Shown piece by piece: positions 1-7,203 of a stretch of DNA of 37,121 bases. This stretch comes from an uncultured Eubacteriales bacterium (GTDB lineage: Bacteria > Bacillota > Clostridia > Christensenellales > Aristaeellaceae). Positions within the stretch are counted from its first letter, which is position 1, and every line of letters begins with the position of its first letter. The notes below the pieces were generated by a model that made no database searches, was not told the DNA's origin, and saw nothing but the letters and a program-made list of their open reading frames with translations. The stretch covers positions 152,595 through 189,715 of the forward strand of contig CADBZH010000001.1 in NCBI GenBank assembly GCA_902799045.1, written 5' to 3'. Made by a program: the position numbers and the translations under genes.

Positions 1-22
1 TGCGGTCAACGATGCGCTGCAT
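1..22 (-). CDS. Start of a gene running off the left edge
   Basis: An ATG on the minus strand at position 22 is preceded by a good GGAGGG ribosome binding site and opens a frame reading M-Q-R-I-V-D-R before the window ends. It lies downstream of the carboxyltransferase gene in the same direction, so it could be the next gene of that block. Seven residues are too few to name a product. Confidence 0.4.
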
Positions 23-118
23 CGCCTCCCTCCGCTCTGCTTAGGCAGAACGAAAAATCCGCTCCGCATATGTTCACTTTTAGATTGAGTTTAGTATGAC
101 AGCATTCGAATGTGCCTT

Positions 119-1570
119 TTACAGCGGGATGTTCCCGTGCCTGCGCCTGGCGATCATGCGGCGGATCGCGGGCCGGTAGCCCATGCGGTTCAGCGCCTCG
201 ATCAGCCTGTCGCGGGTCTCCTCGGGCCGGATCTCGGCGGTGATGTAACCGCGCTTGAGGCCCAGCCGGGTGTTCATCACCTCGCGGCGATACTGCTCGG
301 CCTTTTCATCCAGGAACGCGCGGGCCTGCTGGGCGTCCATGCTGCGGGTCTCGCGGGCGTAGAGGATCTCCACCGCACCCTGTTCGCCCATCACGGCCAC
401 CTCGGCCCCGGGCCAGCTGAACACGCAGTCCGCGCCGATGTGGGCGCTGTTCATGGCGATGTAGGCGCCGCCGTAGGCCTTGTGCAGGATCACGTTGATC
501 TTCGGCACGGTGGCCTCGGAGAAGGCGTAGAGCAGCTTGGCCCCATGGCGGATGATGCCGGCCTGCTCCTGGGCGATGCCCGGCAGGTAGCCCGGCACGT
601 CCGTGAACGTCACGATGGGAATGCGGAAGGCGTCGCAGAAGCGCACGAACCGCGCGGCCTTGTCGCTGGAATTGCAGTCCAGCACCCCGGCCATGTGGCG
701 CGGCTGATTGGCGATGATGCCCACCGTCTCGCCGCCCAGCCTGGCGAAGCCGATCATTACGGATTTCGCGAAGTCCGGCTGAAGCTCCATGAACGATTTC
801 ACGTCGAATATGTTGGCGATGATCTCGCTGATGTCATAGCCCCTGTGGCTGTCCTCGGGCATTTCGAATTTGAAGATGGGCGCGTTGGCGTCCACGTAGC
901 ACTTGAGCCGCCGGTCGCGGCAGTTCGAAGGGATCATGCTCACCAGCCGGCGCACCGCCATGAAGCATTCCAGCTCTGTGTCGGTGCAGAAGCTGGCCAC
1001 GCCGCTGTTCGCGCCATGCATCACGGTGCCGCCCAGCGCCTCGCCGGTGATGCTTTCGCCGGTCACGGCGTGGATCACCTTCGGCCCGGTGATGAACATC
1101 TGGCTGATCTTCTCGGTCATGAAGATGAAATCGGTGATGCCGGGGGAGTAGACCGCGCCGCCGGCGCAGGGCCCCAGGATCATCGAAATCTGCGGGATGC
1201 GCCCGGAGGCCTTCACGTTGCGATAGAAGATATCGCCATAGCCGGACAGGGCGTCGATGCCCTCCTGGATGCGCGCGCCGCCGGAATCGTTCATCGAGAT
1301 GAACGGGCACTTTTTGCGCATGGCGCGATCCAGGCCCATGGCGATGTTCTGGCCGTGCTTGAGCCCGAGCGTGCCGCCCTTGTAGGTGAAGTCCTGGGCG
1401 GCCACGACGACGCGCTTGCCGGACACCATGCCCTCGCAGACGTATACGCCGTCGCGGGTCTCCGGGGTCGTCAGCTCCTCGTAGCTGTGGTTGTCAAACA
1501 GCAGCTGCAGCCGCTCCTCCACATAGAGCTTGCCCTTCTTGTGTTGCTTTTCAACTAACTTTGCGTCCAT
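119..1570 (-). CDS. Acyl-CoA carboxylase carboxyltransferase subunit
   Basis: The 483-residue protein is a biotin-dependent carboxyltransferase of the propionyl-CoA/methylmalonyl-CoA carboxylase beta family, which moves a carboxyl group between biotin and an acyl-CoA. The crotonase-fold features are present: NDSGGARIQEG near residue 100, GPCAGGAVYSPG around 140, an acyl-CoA-binding GAEVAVMGEQGA segment near the C-terminus, and the family's typical HGNIPL ending. The length is normal. I chose ATG at 1570 because GAGGG lies 8 bases upstream and the family normally begins there; an open frame continues upstream without a ribosome binding site. It follows fabD in the same direction, suggesting fatty-acid or malonyl/propionyl-CoA metabolism. 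The sequence alone does not separate acetyl-, propionyl-CoA carboxylase or a decarboxylase alpha subunit. Confidence 0.88.
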   Translation of the reverse strand: MDAKLVEKQHKKGKLYVEERLQLLFDNHSYEELTTPETRDGVYVCEGMVSGKRVVVAAQDFTYKGGTLGLKHGQNIAMGLDRAMRKKCPFISMNDSGGARIQEGIDALSGYGDIFYRNVKASGRIPQISMILGPCAGGAVYSPGITDFIFMTEKISQMFITGPKVIHAVTGESITGEALGGTVMHGANSGVASFCTDTELECFMAVRRLVSMIPSNCRDRRLKCYVDANAPIFKFEMPEDSHRGYDISEIIANIFDVKSFMELQPDFAKSVMIGFARLGGETVGIIANQPRHMAGVLDCNSSDKAARFVRFCDAFRIPIVTFTDVPGYLPGIAQEQAGIIRHGAKLLYAFSEATVPKINVILHKAYGGAYIAMNSAHIGADCVFSWPGAEVAVMGEQGAVEILYARETRSMDAQQARAFLDEKAEQYRREVMNTRLGLKRGYITAEIRPEETRDRLIEALNRMGYRPAIRRMIARRRHGNIPL

Positions 1571-1604
1571 GGAATTGCCCTCAAAGCTGGTCGTATTACT
1601 GGCT

Positions 1605-1763
1605 ATCCAAGCCTTCCCCTCTGGGGAATGCGGCCCGCGGAGCGGGTCGGATGAGGTCGATGAGGCCGCAGATCGGCAGAACGAAACCGACCTCATCCGT
1701 CTTTGGCGAAACATGCAAGCCTTTTTCCAAATCTACCTTCTCCAAAGGGGGGGAGGTAGATTT
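1605..1763. repeat. Cluster of inverted repeats between fabD and the carboxyltransferase gene
   Basis: This gap carries four hairpin-forming repeats in a row: TTCCCC/GGGGAA (1614-1628), CCCGC/GCGGG (about 1634-1646), a perfect 12-base pair CGGATGAGGTCG/CGACCTCATCCG (1648-1659 with 1688-1699), and a perfect 10-base pair AAATCTACCT/AGGTAGATTT (1729-1738 with 1754-1763). It looks like a degenerate intergenic repeat or miniature element lodged in the operon. The last dyad touches the fabD stop codon and could act in RNA as an attenuating hairpin, although no clean T-run follows it. Confidence 0.6.
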
Positions 1764-1764
1764 G

Positions 1765-2691
1765 TCACTTGCCCAGCGCCTCCAGCGTCTCCTTGAGCGT
1801 TCCGGCGTCCTCCACCCGCAGGATGGTGACGCCCTCCAGCGTCTTGGCGGCGAGGCCGGACAGCGTGTGCCCGGGGCCGCACTCGATGAACGTGTCAAAG
1901 CCGTCGTCGCGCATGTTTTGAAGCGTCTGTACCCAGCGCACCGGGCTCATGGCCTGCTTTACCAGCAGCGCGGGGATCGCCGCCGCGTCTGTATTCGGCC
2001 GGCCGTCCACGTTCATGTAGATGGGCACGGAGGGGGCCGCGAAGGCCTTCCCGGCAAAGCGGGCCTCCAGCTTCCGGGCCGCCGGCTCCATCAGCGCACA
2101 GTGGAACGGCGCGCTGACGGCCAGCTTCTTGCCGCGGATGCGCTGCTTGCGGGCCAGGGCGATGGCCGCGTCGACGGCCGCCGCTTCGCCGGAGATGACG
2201 GTCTGGGTAGGGCAGTTGTAGTTCGCCGCCACCACGTAGCCCTCCTTCACCGCCGCGCACACCGCCTCGACGGCCTCCGGCGAGCCGCCCAACAGGGCCG
2301 CCATGGCGCCCACGCCGGGCGCGACGGCCTCCTGCATGCTGTCGGCGCGGTACTGGATCAGCTCAAACACGTCCTCCATGGGGATCGCCCCGGCCCAGGC
2401 CAGCGCCGCGTACTCGCCCAGCGAGAACCCCGCCGAGCCCTGGGCCTCGACGCCGTGGGCGCGCAGCGCCGCCGCCGCGGCCAGGTCTGCCGCCAGCACG
2501 CACGGCTGGGTGTTGTGGGTCAGGTTCAGATCCTCCTGCGCCCCCTCGAAGCAGAGGGCGGAGATGCCGCGCCCCAGCGCCGCGTCTGCCGCGTCAAACA
2601 CCGCCTTTGTGGCGGGCTCGGACTGATACAGGTCCTTCATCATGCCGGGGAACTGCGCCCCCTGGCCGGAAAACATAAGCGCGATCTTCAT
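1765..2691 (-). CDS. fabD: Malonyl-CoA:ACP transacylase
   Basis: The 308-residue protein transfers malonyl from CoA to acyl carrier protein, the entry step of fatty-acid chain elongation in the cytoplasm. The N-terminus has the family's FSGQGAQ loop (residues 7-13). The nucleophile elbow is GFSLGE with Ser90 (more often GHSLGE), the substrate-carboxylate Arg115 lies in QYRADSMQ, and the catalytic His197 lies in SAPFHC. The length is standard. ATG at 2691 has AGGAGGG just upstream; the in-frame codons before it have no such signal. A promoter and operator-like dyad lie upstream (2754-2816). A carboxyltransferase gene follows, consistent with a malonyl-CoA supply and use block. Confidence 0.93.
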   Translation of the reverse strand: MKIALMFSGQGAQFPGMMKDLYQSEPATKAVFDAADAALGRGISALCFEGAQEDLNLTHNTQPCVLAADLAAAAALRAHGVEAQGSAGFSLGEYAALAWAGAIPMEDVFELIQYRADSMQEAVAPGVGAMAALLGGSPEAVEAVCAAVKEGYVVAANYNCPTQTVISGEAAAVDAAIALARKQRIRGKKLAVSAPFHCALMEPAARKLEARFAGKAFAAPSVPIYMNVDGRPNTDAAAIPALLVKQAMSPVRWVQTLQNMRDDGFDTFIECGPGHTLSGLAAKTLEGVTILRVEDAGTLKETLEALGK

Positions 2692-2753
2692 GCCGGTCCC
2701 TCCTGAATTCACGAATCCACATCAGATAGTTGATGAAATTGATTAATCTGATA

Positions 2754-2780
2754 TTGAATACAAGAACATCTGTATCTCAA
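2754..2780. promoter_or_regulatory. Operator-like inverted repeat at the fabD transcription start
   Basis: TTGAATACA (2754-2762) and TGTATCTCAA (2771-2780) form an almost perfect dyad with an 8-base centre and one extra base in one arm. It begins just downstream of the -10 box of the fabD promoter, covering the expected transcription start, the position of a repressor operator. The sequence is not a clear match to the FapR or FabT consensus as I know them. No regulator gene is adjacent in the window. Confidence 0.45.
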
Positions 2781-2787
2781 TGACAAT

Positions 2788-2816
2788 AATATAGCACAAA
2801 CTGTATTAAAAGTCAA
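2788..2816 (-). promoter_or_regulatory. Promoter of fabD
   Basis: On the minus strand TTGACT (-35, 2811-2816) is followed after 17 bases by TATATT (-10, 2788-2793), with TGTGC just before the -10 giving an extended -10 character. Transcription would start near 2781, leaving a leader of about 90 bases before the fabD ATG. Confidence 0.75.
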
Positions 2817-2928
2817 CGCATCTGCGGCGAAGCCTGTGGTTAGCTTAGGTTATTTACAAACCGGCGGGATCGACCAGCGTCCTTGATCAGCCTGCGCGAT
2901 ACCGCCGTGCGGCTTCCTACAGTCTGTC

Positions 2929-2957
2929 TTTACAATTCCATAATTCTTTGTTATAAT
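2929..2957 (+). promoter_or_regulatory. Promoter of the zinc-ribbon protein gene
   Basis: TTTACA (2929-2934) and TATAAT (2952-2957) are separated by 17 bases, 41 bases upstream of the start codon. The rest of the gap 2817-2928 holds no recognisable feature. Confidence 0.75.
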
Positions 2958-2997
2958 GCTGTCAGGGAAAAACCAGCCAAACAAGGAGGGAGTCACC

Positions 2998-3894
2998 ATG
3001 GGAATTTTCAGCAAGAAGGTATGTGACATCTGCGGCGGCGAGATCGGCCTGCTGGGCAATCGCAAGCTGGAGGACGGCAATCTCTGCAAGGACTGCGCGC
3101 GAAAGCTCTCGCCCTTCATGACGGATCGACGCCAGTCCACCGTGGAGGAGATTCGCCGGCACCTGGCCTATCGCGAGGCCAACCTGGGCGTCCTGGCGGC
3201 CATTCATCCCACCACCGTGCTGGGTGGCAACACAAAGGTCTACATCGACGAGGCCGCTGGCAAGTTCTTCGTCACCCGCAGTCGCAACTGGCGCGACGAG
3301 AACCCGGACGTGATCGATTTCAGCCAGGTGCTGGACGTGCGCACCGAGGTGCAGGAGCATCGCACCGAGGAGTATCACCGCGATCGCGAGGGCCGCAACG
3401 TGTCCTTCAATCCGCCGCGCTATCGCTACAGCTATGAATTTGACACCACCATCCTGGTCGATTCGCCCTACTTCAACGAGATCCGCTTCGAGCTGACCGA
3501 CCAGCGCCCGGAGCGCATGCACACCCAGGAATACCAGTATTTCGAGCAGCTGGCCGACGCCCTGCATGCCGCGCTGATGCCCGCCGTGCGGCCCGTGGCA
3601 CAGGCGCAGCCGAACCTGGGCGCCGCCATCGCCCAGGCTGTGCCGAACCTGGCCGGCCAGGCCCAGAGCACACCCCAGCCGGTATCCCAGCCCGCGGACG
3701 ACGGCAATTGGCTGTGTCCGGCCTGTGGTGCCACGAACGCCGGCAGGTTCTGCACCAATTGCGGCGCGAAGAAGCCCGAGCCGGCGAAGGTGTTCCGCTG
3801 CGACAAGTGCGGCTGGACGCCGGAGGACCCGACGCATCCGCCGAAGTTCTGCCCGAATTGCGGCGACCCGTTCAACGAGGCCGATCAGGCCTGA
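2998..3894 (+). CDS. DUF4428-type and double zinc-ribbon protein
   Basis: The 298-residue soluble protein has three probable zinc sites. At the N-terminus, Cys9/Cys12 and Cys30/Cys33 (CDIC ... CKDC) resemble the DUF4428 domain. At the C-terminus, a CPAC ... CTNC ribbon is followed by CDKC ... CPNC. The middle is a beta-rich domain, and a proline/glutamine/alanine-rich linker precedes the ribbons. The start at 2998 has AAGGAGGG 7 bases upstream; the frame is open a little further upstream without a signal. It is a single-gene unit with its own promoter and a strong terminator. Such proteins are common in Firmicutes; their function is not established and I assign none. Confidence 0.82.
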   Translation: MGIFSKKVCDICGGEIGLLGNRKLEDGNLCKDCARKLSPFMTDRRQSTVEEIRRHLAYREANLGVLAAIHPTTVLGGNTKVYIDEAAGKFFVTRSRNWRDENPDVIDFSQVLDVRTEVQEHRTEEYHRDREGRNVSFNPPRYRYSYEFDTTILVDSPYFNEIRFELTDQRPERMHTQEYQYFEQLADALHAALMPAVRPVAQAQPNLGAAIAQAVPNLAGQAQSTPQPVSQPADDGNWLCPACGATNAGRFCTNCGAKKPEPAKVFRCDKCGWTPEDPTHPPKFCPNCGDPFNEADQA

Positions 3895-3907
3895 GACGCA
3901 AGCGATG

Positions 3908-3936
3908 GGGGAGCGGGCCGCGGCCCGCTCCCCTTT
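3908..3936 (+). terminator. Terminator after the zinc-ribbon gene
   Basis: A perfect 12-base-pair stem (3908-3919 with 3922-3933) with a GC centre is followed by TTTGTG. The stem is very strong and the T-run short. Confidence 0.7.
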
Positions 3937-3993
3937 GTGACCGCCCAGACGGACGGAAGATATGTTAAATGTCGGACCATGCCTCCAAAATGC

Positions 3994-4023
3994 TGGACAA
4001 AATACCCCTGATTGTGCTATAAT
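3994..4023 (+). promoter_or_regulatory. Promoter of the tRNA pair
   Basis: TGGACA (3994-3999) lies 18 bases from TATAAT (4018-4023), and TGC directly before the -10 makes it an extended -10 promoter. The first tRNA begins 40 bases downstream. Confidence 0.75.
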
Positions 4024-4063
4024 TCTTAATTGTCAGCAGCGGTCAGCGGTAAACGCGAATCGC

Positions 4064-4139
4064 GCCAATGTAGCTCAGTTGGCAGAGCAGCGGTTTCGTA
4101 AACCGCAGGTCAAGGGTTCGAGTCCCTTCATTGGCTCCA
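4064..4139 (+). tRNA. tRNA-Thr (anticodon CGU)
   Basis: The cloverleaf is complete. The acceptor stem is GCCAATG (4064-4070) with CATTGGC (4129-4135). The anticodon stem GCGGT/ACCGC encloses the loop TTCGTAA with anticodon CGT at 4097-4099. The T-loop is GGTTCGAGTC, and CCA is encoded (4137-4139). It reads ACG threonine codons and is co-transcribed with the tRNA-Pro 6 bases downstream. Confidence 0.96.
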
Positions 4140-4145
4140 TGACTT

Positions 4146-4222
4146 CGAGGTGTAGCGCAGTTTGGTAGCGCGTTTGGTTCGGGACCAAAAGGTCGCAGGT
4201 TCAAATCCTGTCACCTCGACCA
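4146..4222 (+). tRNA. tRNA-Pro (anticodon CGG)
   Basis: The acceptor stem is CGAGGTG (4146-4152) with CACCTCG (4212-4218), followed by A and an encoded CCA. The anticodon stem TTTGG/CCAAA holds the loop TTCGGGA, giving anticodon CGG for CCG proline codons. The first base C is usual for bacterial tRNA-Pro. The prophage integrase gene lies 416 bases downstream and points toward it, making the 3' end of this gene the leading candidate for the attachment site. Confidence 0.96.
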
Positions 4223-4223
4223 A

Positions 4224-4251
4224 AAACCAGCCTGTAAAGGCTGGTTTTTTT
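4224..4251 (+). terminator. Terminator of the tRNA operon
   Basis: CCAGCCT (4227-4233), the loop GTAA and AGGCTGG (4238-4244) are followed by seven T residues; flanking AAA/TTT can lengthen the stem. It directly abuts the CCA end of tRNA-Pro. Confidence 0.9.
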
Positions 4252-4588
4252 GTGCTTTCTGCACAAAAACAGTGGATTTTTACGGACTTCGCCGATTTCC
4301 CGGAGAAACGGATTGCGAAGGATTCTGCCGGATTATTTCGGATTCTGACCCAGTTTCCAGTCGCCCGCAGGCTGACGCGGAAATGGGCAGGTATGAACGG
4401 TTGCCAGCGGTCGGAACAGGCGATTTTCAGACAGGAACAGCTTTATCCGGAAAGGGTTCTGCCAGTTCATTCATGTCGCTTTTTGACAGTCAGCCGACGA
4501 ACAGGACATAGGCAGACAGGTGAAAGTGGACATGAGCGGAAGAAGCCGGCTATCATGTGAAACGCTGAAAAGTACCGAAGGGTCGCTC
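4252..4588. other. Non-coding left end of the prophage
   Basis: I see no supportable gene here; open frames across it lack ribosome binding sites and are continuations from the tRNA genes. Short related motifs recur (ACAGGACAT at 4501-4509, ACAGG at about 4432 and 4517), which might be integrase or excisionase arm sites, but they are too short to be sure. Confidence 0.4.
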
Positions 4589-4627
4589 CAAAAAATCAAG
4601 CCCCAGACTCATCGAGGAGCCTGGGGC
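4589..4627 (-). terminator. Terminator of the integrase gene
   Basis: GCCCCAG (4600-4606) and CTGGGGC (4621-4627) form a 7-base-pair stem. Read on the minus strand it is followed by TTGATTTTTT. It lies 11 bases after the integrase stop codon. Confidence 0.75.
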
Positions 4628-4638
4628 GCGTTGTCGAT

Positions 4639-5751
4639 TTACTCTTCCCTCTTTCGGAATACCTCGTCCATGTTGACGGTGCTCTTCTTCAGCATCTCGT
4701 CGCGGATGTGGGTGTACACGCTGGCGGTGGTCTGGTAGTCGCTGTGCCCGGCAATCTTCATGGCGATCAGCGGGTCGACCCCGGCCTCGTAGAGCAGCGT
4801 GATGTAGTTGTGCCTAAAGTAGTGCGGCGTGATGATGGGCTTGATACACTTCAGGATGTCGTTCTCGCGGTTGGTGTTGGGCTTCTTCTCGCGCCATTCT
4901 ACGCAGTCCGCCGCCAGCATCAGACGGCACCAGATGCGCTTGAAGGTCGCCTGGGACAGAGGCTTGCCGTTTCCAGATTGGAAAACATACTCGCCAACCC
5001 GTCCCTTCTTCTGAAGCAGCAGCTCCTTCAGCTCCGGAGGAATCGGGATGTAGCGGTCGGCAGCGGCAGTCTTGAGCGTACCCTCCTGGGCCGTGGGACC
5101 GGTAAAGTCAATGTCGCGCTGGATGTGAACCTGGTCTTCGGTGAAGTCAAAGTCGCCCCACTTGAGCCCCAGGGCTTCACCGCGGCGGACGCCCGTATAG
5201 TACAGAACCGCCAGGAGAAGCCCATCCGGGTGATTCCGCGCGATGTGAAGGATCCGTTTCGTCTCATCAGACGTCAGCGGCCTGCGCTCATTTCTGGTCA
5301 GCGACTTCGGACGTACCAGTGCTACCGAAGGGTCGCGCGGAATGATACCCTCCGCATAGGCACAGGAGAAGATGTTCTTCAGTATTCCAACGCACAGCGT
5401 GATGGTGCTCTTGCTTGCTCCGGCAAACTCGTTCAGAAAGGCCTGCAGCTGATTGGCATCGATGGCCGTCAGATGCTGCAATCCGAAGACCGGAAGCAGG
5501 TGCTTGACGAACATGGATTTGTAGCTCGACCGGCTGGCGCTGCTGATGAAGGGCTCCTTCTTCAGCCGATACCAGTTTTCCGCGTACTCATAGAATAACT
5601 GGTCTTCAGGGATTTGCCTGCCGTAAAGATAATGCTCTTTGCAGGCCTGCTTCGCTGATTCCAGTGCCTCCGGGGTATCCCCGGAGACGTTCTTGTCGAT
5701 GGGCTTGCCGTCCGGCGTGTAGCCGATTCGGACTTTTCCGCGTAACGCCAT
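4639..5751 (-). CDS. int: Tyrosine recombinase (phage integrase)
   Basis: The 370-residue integrase catalyses site-specific insertion and, with an excisionase, removal of the prophage. It has the three-part plan of this family: an N-terminal arm-binding AP2-like region (residues about 1-60), a SAM-like core-binding domain (about 60-155), and the catalytic domain. Catalytic residues are visible: Arg189 (GVRRGEAL), His310 and Arg313 (HYFRH), His336 (GHSDYQTT) and the nucleophile Tyr346 (SVYTH). The start at 5751 follows AAGGAGGT. It is encoded 3 bases after the excisionase-like gene, so the two are one operon, and it ends in its own terminator. Its direction toward tRNA-Thr/tRNA-Pro is the usual geometry of tRNA-targeting elements. 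Confidence 0.95.
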   Translation of the reverse strand: MALRGKVRIGYTPDGKPIDKNVSGDTPEALESAKQACKEHYLYGRQIPEDQLFYEYAENWYRLKKEPFISSASRSSYKSMFVKHLLPVFGLQHLTAIDANQLQAFLNEFAGASKSTITLCVGILKNIFSCAYAEGIIPRDPSVALVRPKSLTRNERRPLTSDETKRILHIARNHPDGLLLAVLYYTGVRRGEALGLKWGDFDFTEDQVHIQRDIDFTGPTAQEGTLKTAAADRYIPIPPELKELLLQKKGRVGEYVFQSGNGKPLSQATFKRIWCRLMLAADCVEWREKKPNTNRENDILKCIKPIITPHYFRHNYITLLYEAGVDPLIAMKIAGHSDYQTTASVYTHIRDEMLKKSTVNMDEVFRKREE

Positions 5752-5754
5752 GGT

Positions 5755-6048
5755 TTACCTCCTTCCCGCCCAGCGGCCAGCCTTCGCGGCAGCGAGGAAA
5801 GTGCCCTCACTGAGGCGCGAGGTCGGCGCACCCTTGCGAACCTTCGCTTCGAAGTTCGCCTGCTCCGGATTTTCGATGTAGCTGGCAATGGATCTCACGT
5901 CCACGCGCCTGCCGACCCGGCGCAGCCGCCCCTCTTCCATCATCCTCGCAATCGTGCGCGGCACGACGCCCAGGATTTTTGCCGCTACCTGCTGCGAGCA
6001 TATCTCGCCGTAGCGCTCCACCATGTCATCCAATCGGGTCTTTTCCAT
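5755..6048 (-). CDS. Excisionase-like MerR/HTH-17 DNA-binding protein
   Basis: The 97-residue basic protein has a winged-helix motif of the excisionase type at about residues 17-60: QVAAKILGVVPRTIARMMEEG, then RRVGRRVDVRSIASYIEN. The C-terminal 35 residues are rich in Arg, Lys and Ala. The start at 6048 has GGAGGT at a good distance. It lies immediately upstream of int and would be co-transcribed, fitting a directionality factor. It could instead be a regulator of int, as small HTH-17 proteins do both jobs. The bipartite site at 6187-6214 lies 139 bases upstream and points at this gene. Confidence 0.75.
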   Translation of the reverse strand: MEKTRLDDMVERYGEICSQQVAAKILGVVPRTIARMMEEGRLRRVGRRVDVRSIASYIENPEQANFEAKVRKGAPTSRLSEGTFLAAAKAGRWAGRR

Positions 6049-6186
6049 ATCCGTACCTCCATTCGGGGATTTGTTCAGGACAAGCCTGGCTTTCCGTCGC
6101 TATATTCGCTCTGGCAGGCACCTTTTGCAAGATAACAGTCTGATAACAGTGCCAGACGCGCGTTGTCCGTGGTTGTCCTACTATAG

Positions 6187-6214
6187 ACAGGACATAACTT
6201 TGCAGTTTAACGAC
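6187..6214 (-). promoter_or_regulatory. Bipartite regulatory site upstream of xis-int
   Basis: Read on the minus strand this is GTCGTTAAA, 10 unconserved bases, then ATGTCCTGT. Exactly the same two 9-base halves with the same 10-base gap recur at 25699-25726 and 25743-25770, and a variant lies at 25629-25656. In all four cases the site points toward the downstream gene. It could be a promoter for an alternative sigma factor or an activator site. Direct GATAACAGT repeats (6131-6139, 6142-6150) lie between it and xis. Confidence 0.7.
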
Positions 6215-6251
6215 AAAATGGCGGTGCCAAATTGACACCGCCGCTCGTAAG

Positions 6252-6791
6252 TTACAGCCAGTCCTTCATGTGCTTCTGGAGCTGCTTCTTGACATTCATC
6301 TTCCTCGAGGAATAGGTGCTCTGTTTTGCGATGCCCAGTTCAGCCATCACCTCGCGGTCCCGGCGCTTGGTGAGGATCGCGATGACGATGGTGCGTTCCT
6401 CGTCGCTGAGGGTTGCGATGTAGTCCGACAGCGCGGCCAGCAGGCCCTTCTGCTGGAACCGCAGCGCCGGGTCAAGCTCGTTTTCGTCAGCCACGTCGAA
6501 GCCGATGTCCTCCAGCATCTGGTTGAGAGACGCGGGAGTCGTGTGATTGGCCTTCTCCCTGGCCTCCCTGCGCAGTTCAGCGTTGATCGGCCTCATGATG
6601 GCGCGGTAGAGTTCTTCCGATTCCACCTCGACAACCCAAGCCCTCATGTACCTGTGCCCAATCTTAACCAGCTTGATATCCCCGGGGTTTAGTCCCACCA
6701 AATCAATCATTCCAACGTCGTCGTCCTTTGCCTTCTTCTCAAACGGAATCGTCACGTGCCACTTGCCATCAAAGAAATCCTTGTTTGCCAT
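6252..6791 (-). CDS. Small sigma-factor-like protein (region 4-like HTH)
   Basis: The 179-residue protein ends in a helix-turn-helix resembling sigma-70 region 4 (residues about 127-179): LSDEERTIVIAILTKRRDREV, then MAELGIAKQSTYSSRKMNVK. The N-terminal half (KWHVTIPFEKKAKDDDVGMIDLVG onward, with charged helices up to residue 100) is not a recognisable region 2. It may be an anti-sigma-like or regulatory domain, or a diverged phage sigma factor. The start at 6791 follows GGAGGGG; an upstream in-frame ATG has no signal. It is encoded next to the integration genes, a common place for element regulators. I infer, without proof, that it may read the bipartite sites found upstream of xis and the replication operons. 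Confidence 0.7.
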   Translation of the reverse strand: MANKDFFDGKWHVTIPFEKKAKDDDVGMIDLVGLNPGDIKLVKIGHRYMRAWVVEVESEELYRAIMRPINAELRREAREKANHTTPASLNQMLEDIGFDVADENELDPALRFQQKGLLAALSDYIATLSDEERTIVIAILTKRRDREVMAELGIAKQSTYSSRKMNVKKQLQKHMKDWL

Positions 6792-7020
6792 TCTTTGGCC
6801 CCTCCACATGCATGGTCGCGAGCGGAGGAATCCAAATCAGGGGTGTTTATAGGTGCACTTAATACGCCGCAGCCCGATCTGGATTTTCATCCGCTCAAGG
6901 TTGCAGCAACTGCTTGAAGTTGTGCGTGGGGACAGCTATCGGGTCGGTCCAAGCGCCCACTATAGGTACCCGCGGGACGACCTTACCGATAGTGACCGAT
7001 GTTCGTCAAATGATCTGTAC
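6792..7020. other. Intergenic region between the regulator and the defence cargo
   Basis: No gene is supportable. A weak dyad CACTATAGGT ... ACCT ... ATAGTG (about 6958-6996) could form a hairpin. Base composition becomes visibly richer in A and T beyond about 7000, marking the left border of the AT-rich NACHT gene. Confidence 0.4.
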
Positions 7021-7049
7021 TTGTAAGTGATTGTTATCTGCGTTATAAT
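7021..7049 (+). promoter_or_regulatory. Promoter of the NACHT gene
   Basis: TTGTAA (7021-7026) and TATAAT (7044-7049) are 17 bases apart. Transcription would start near 7056, leaving an untranslated leader of about 150 bases before the ATG at 7204. Confidence 0.75.
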
Positions 7050-7203
7050 ATGTACAGTCTTTGAACCCCTTCGGTCGACTACTATTGTACAAAAAGAGCC
7101 CCTGAAAGCACGGGACCCCAGGACGGACTGGTATCGGACTGAGGCGGACACATTCGGGACTGAACGGACAATCCATGTTAAGATTTTGAGGAGGCTCATT
7201 TCT

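Noticed and set aside
110-1558. Long plus-strand open frame opposite the carboxyltransferase gene
   Set aside because: It is a GC-rich antisense shadow; its product is His/Gly/Ala-rich without motifs, and the minus-strand gene has clear family signatures and a ribosome binding site.
4573-5338. Shared 14-base sequence TACCGAAGGGTCGC at about 4576 and 5325
   Set aside because: A match of this length is expected by chance in a window of this size, and one copy lies within the integrase coding sequence.
6026-6238. Possible 70-codon gene upstream of the excisionase-like gene
   Set aside because: No ribosome binding site, no protein motif, and it overlaps the xis start and the bipartite regulatory site.
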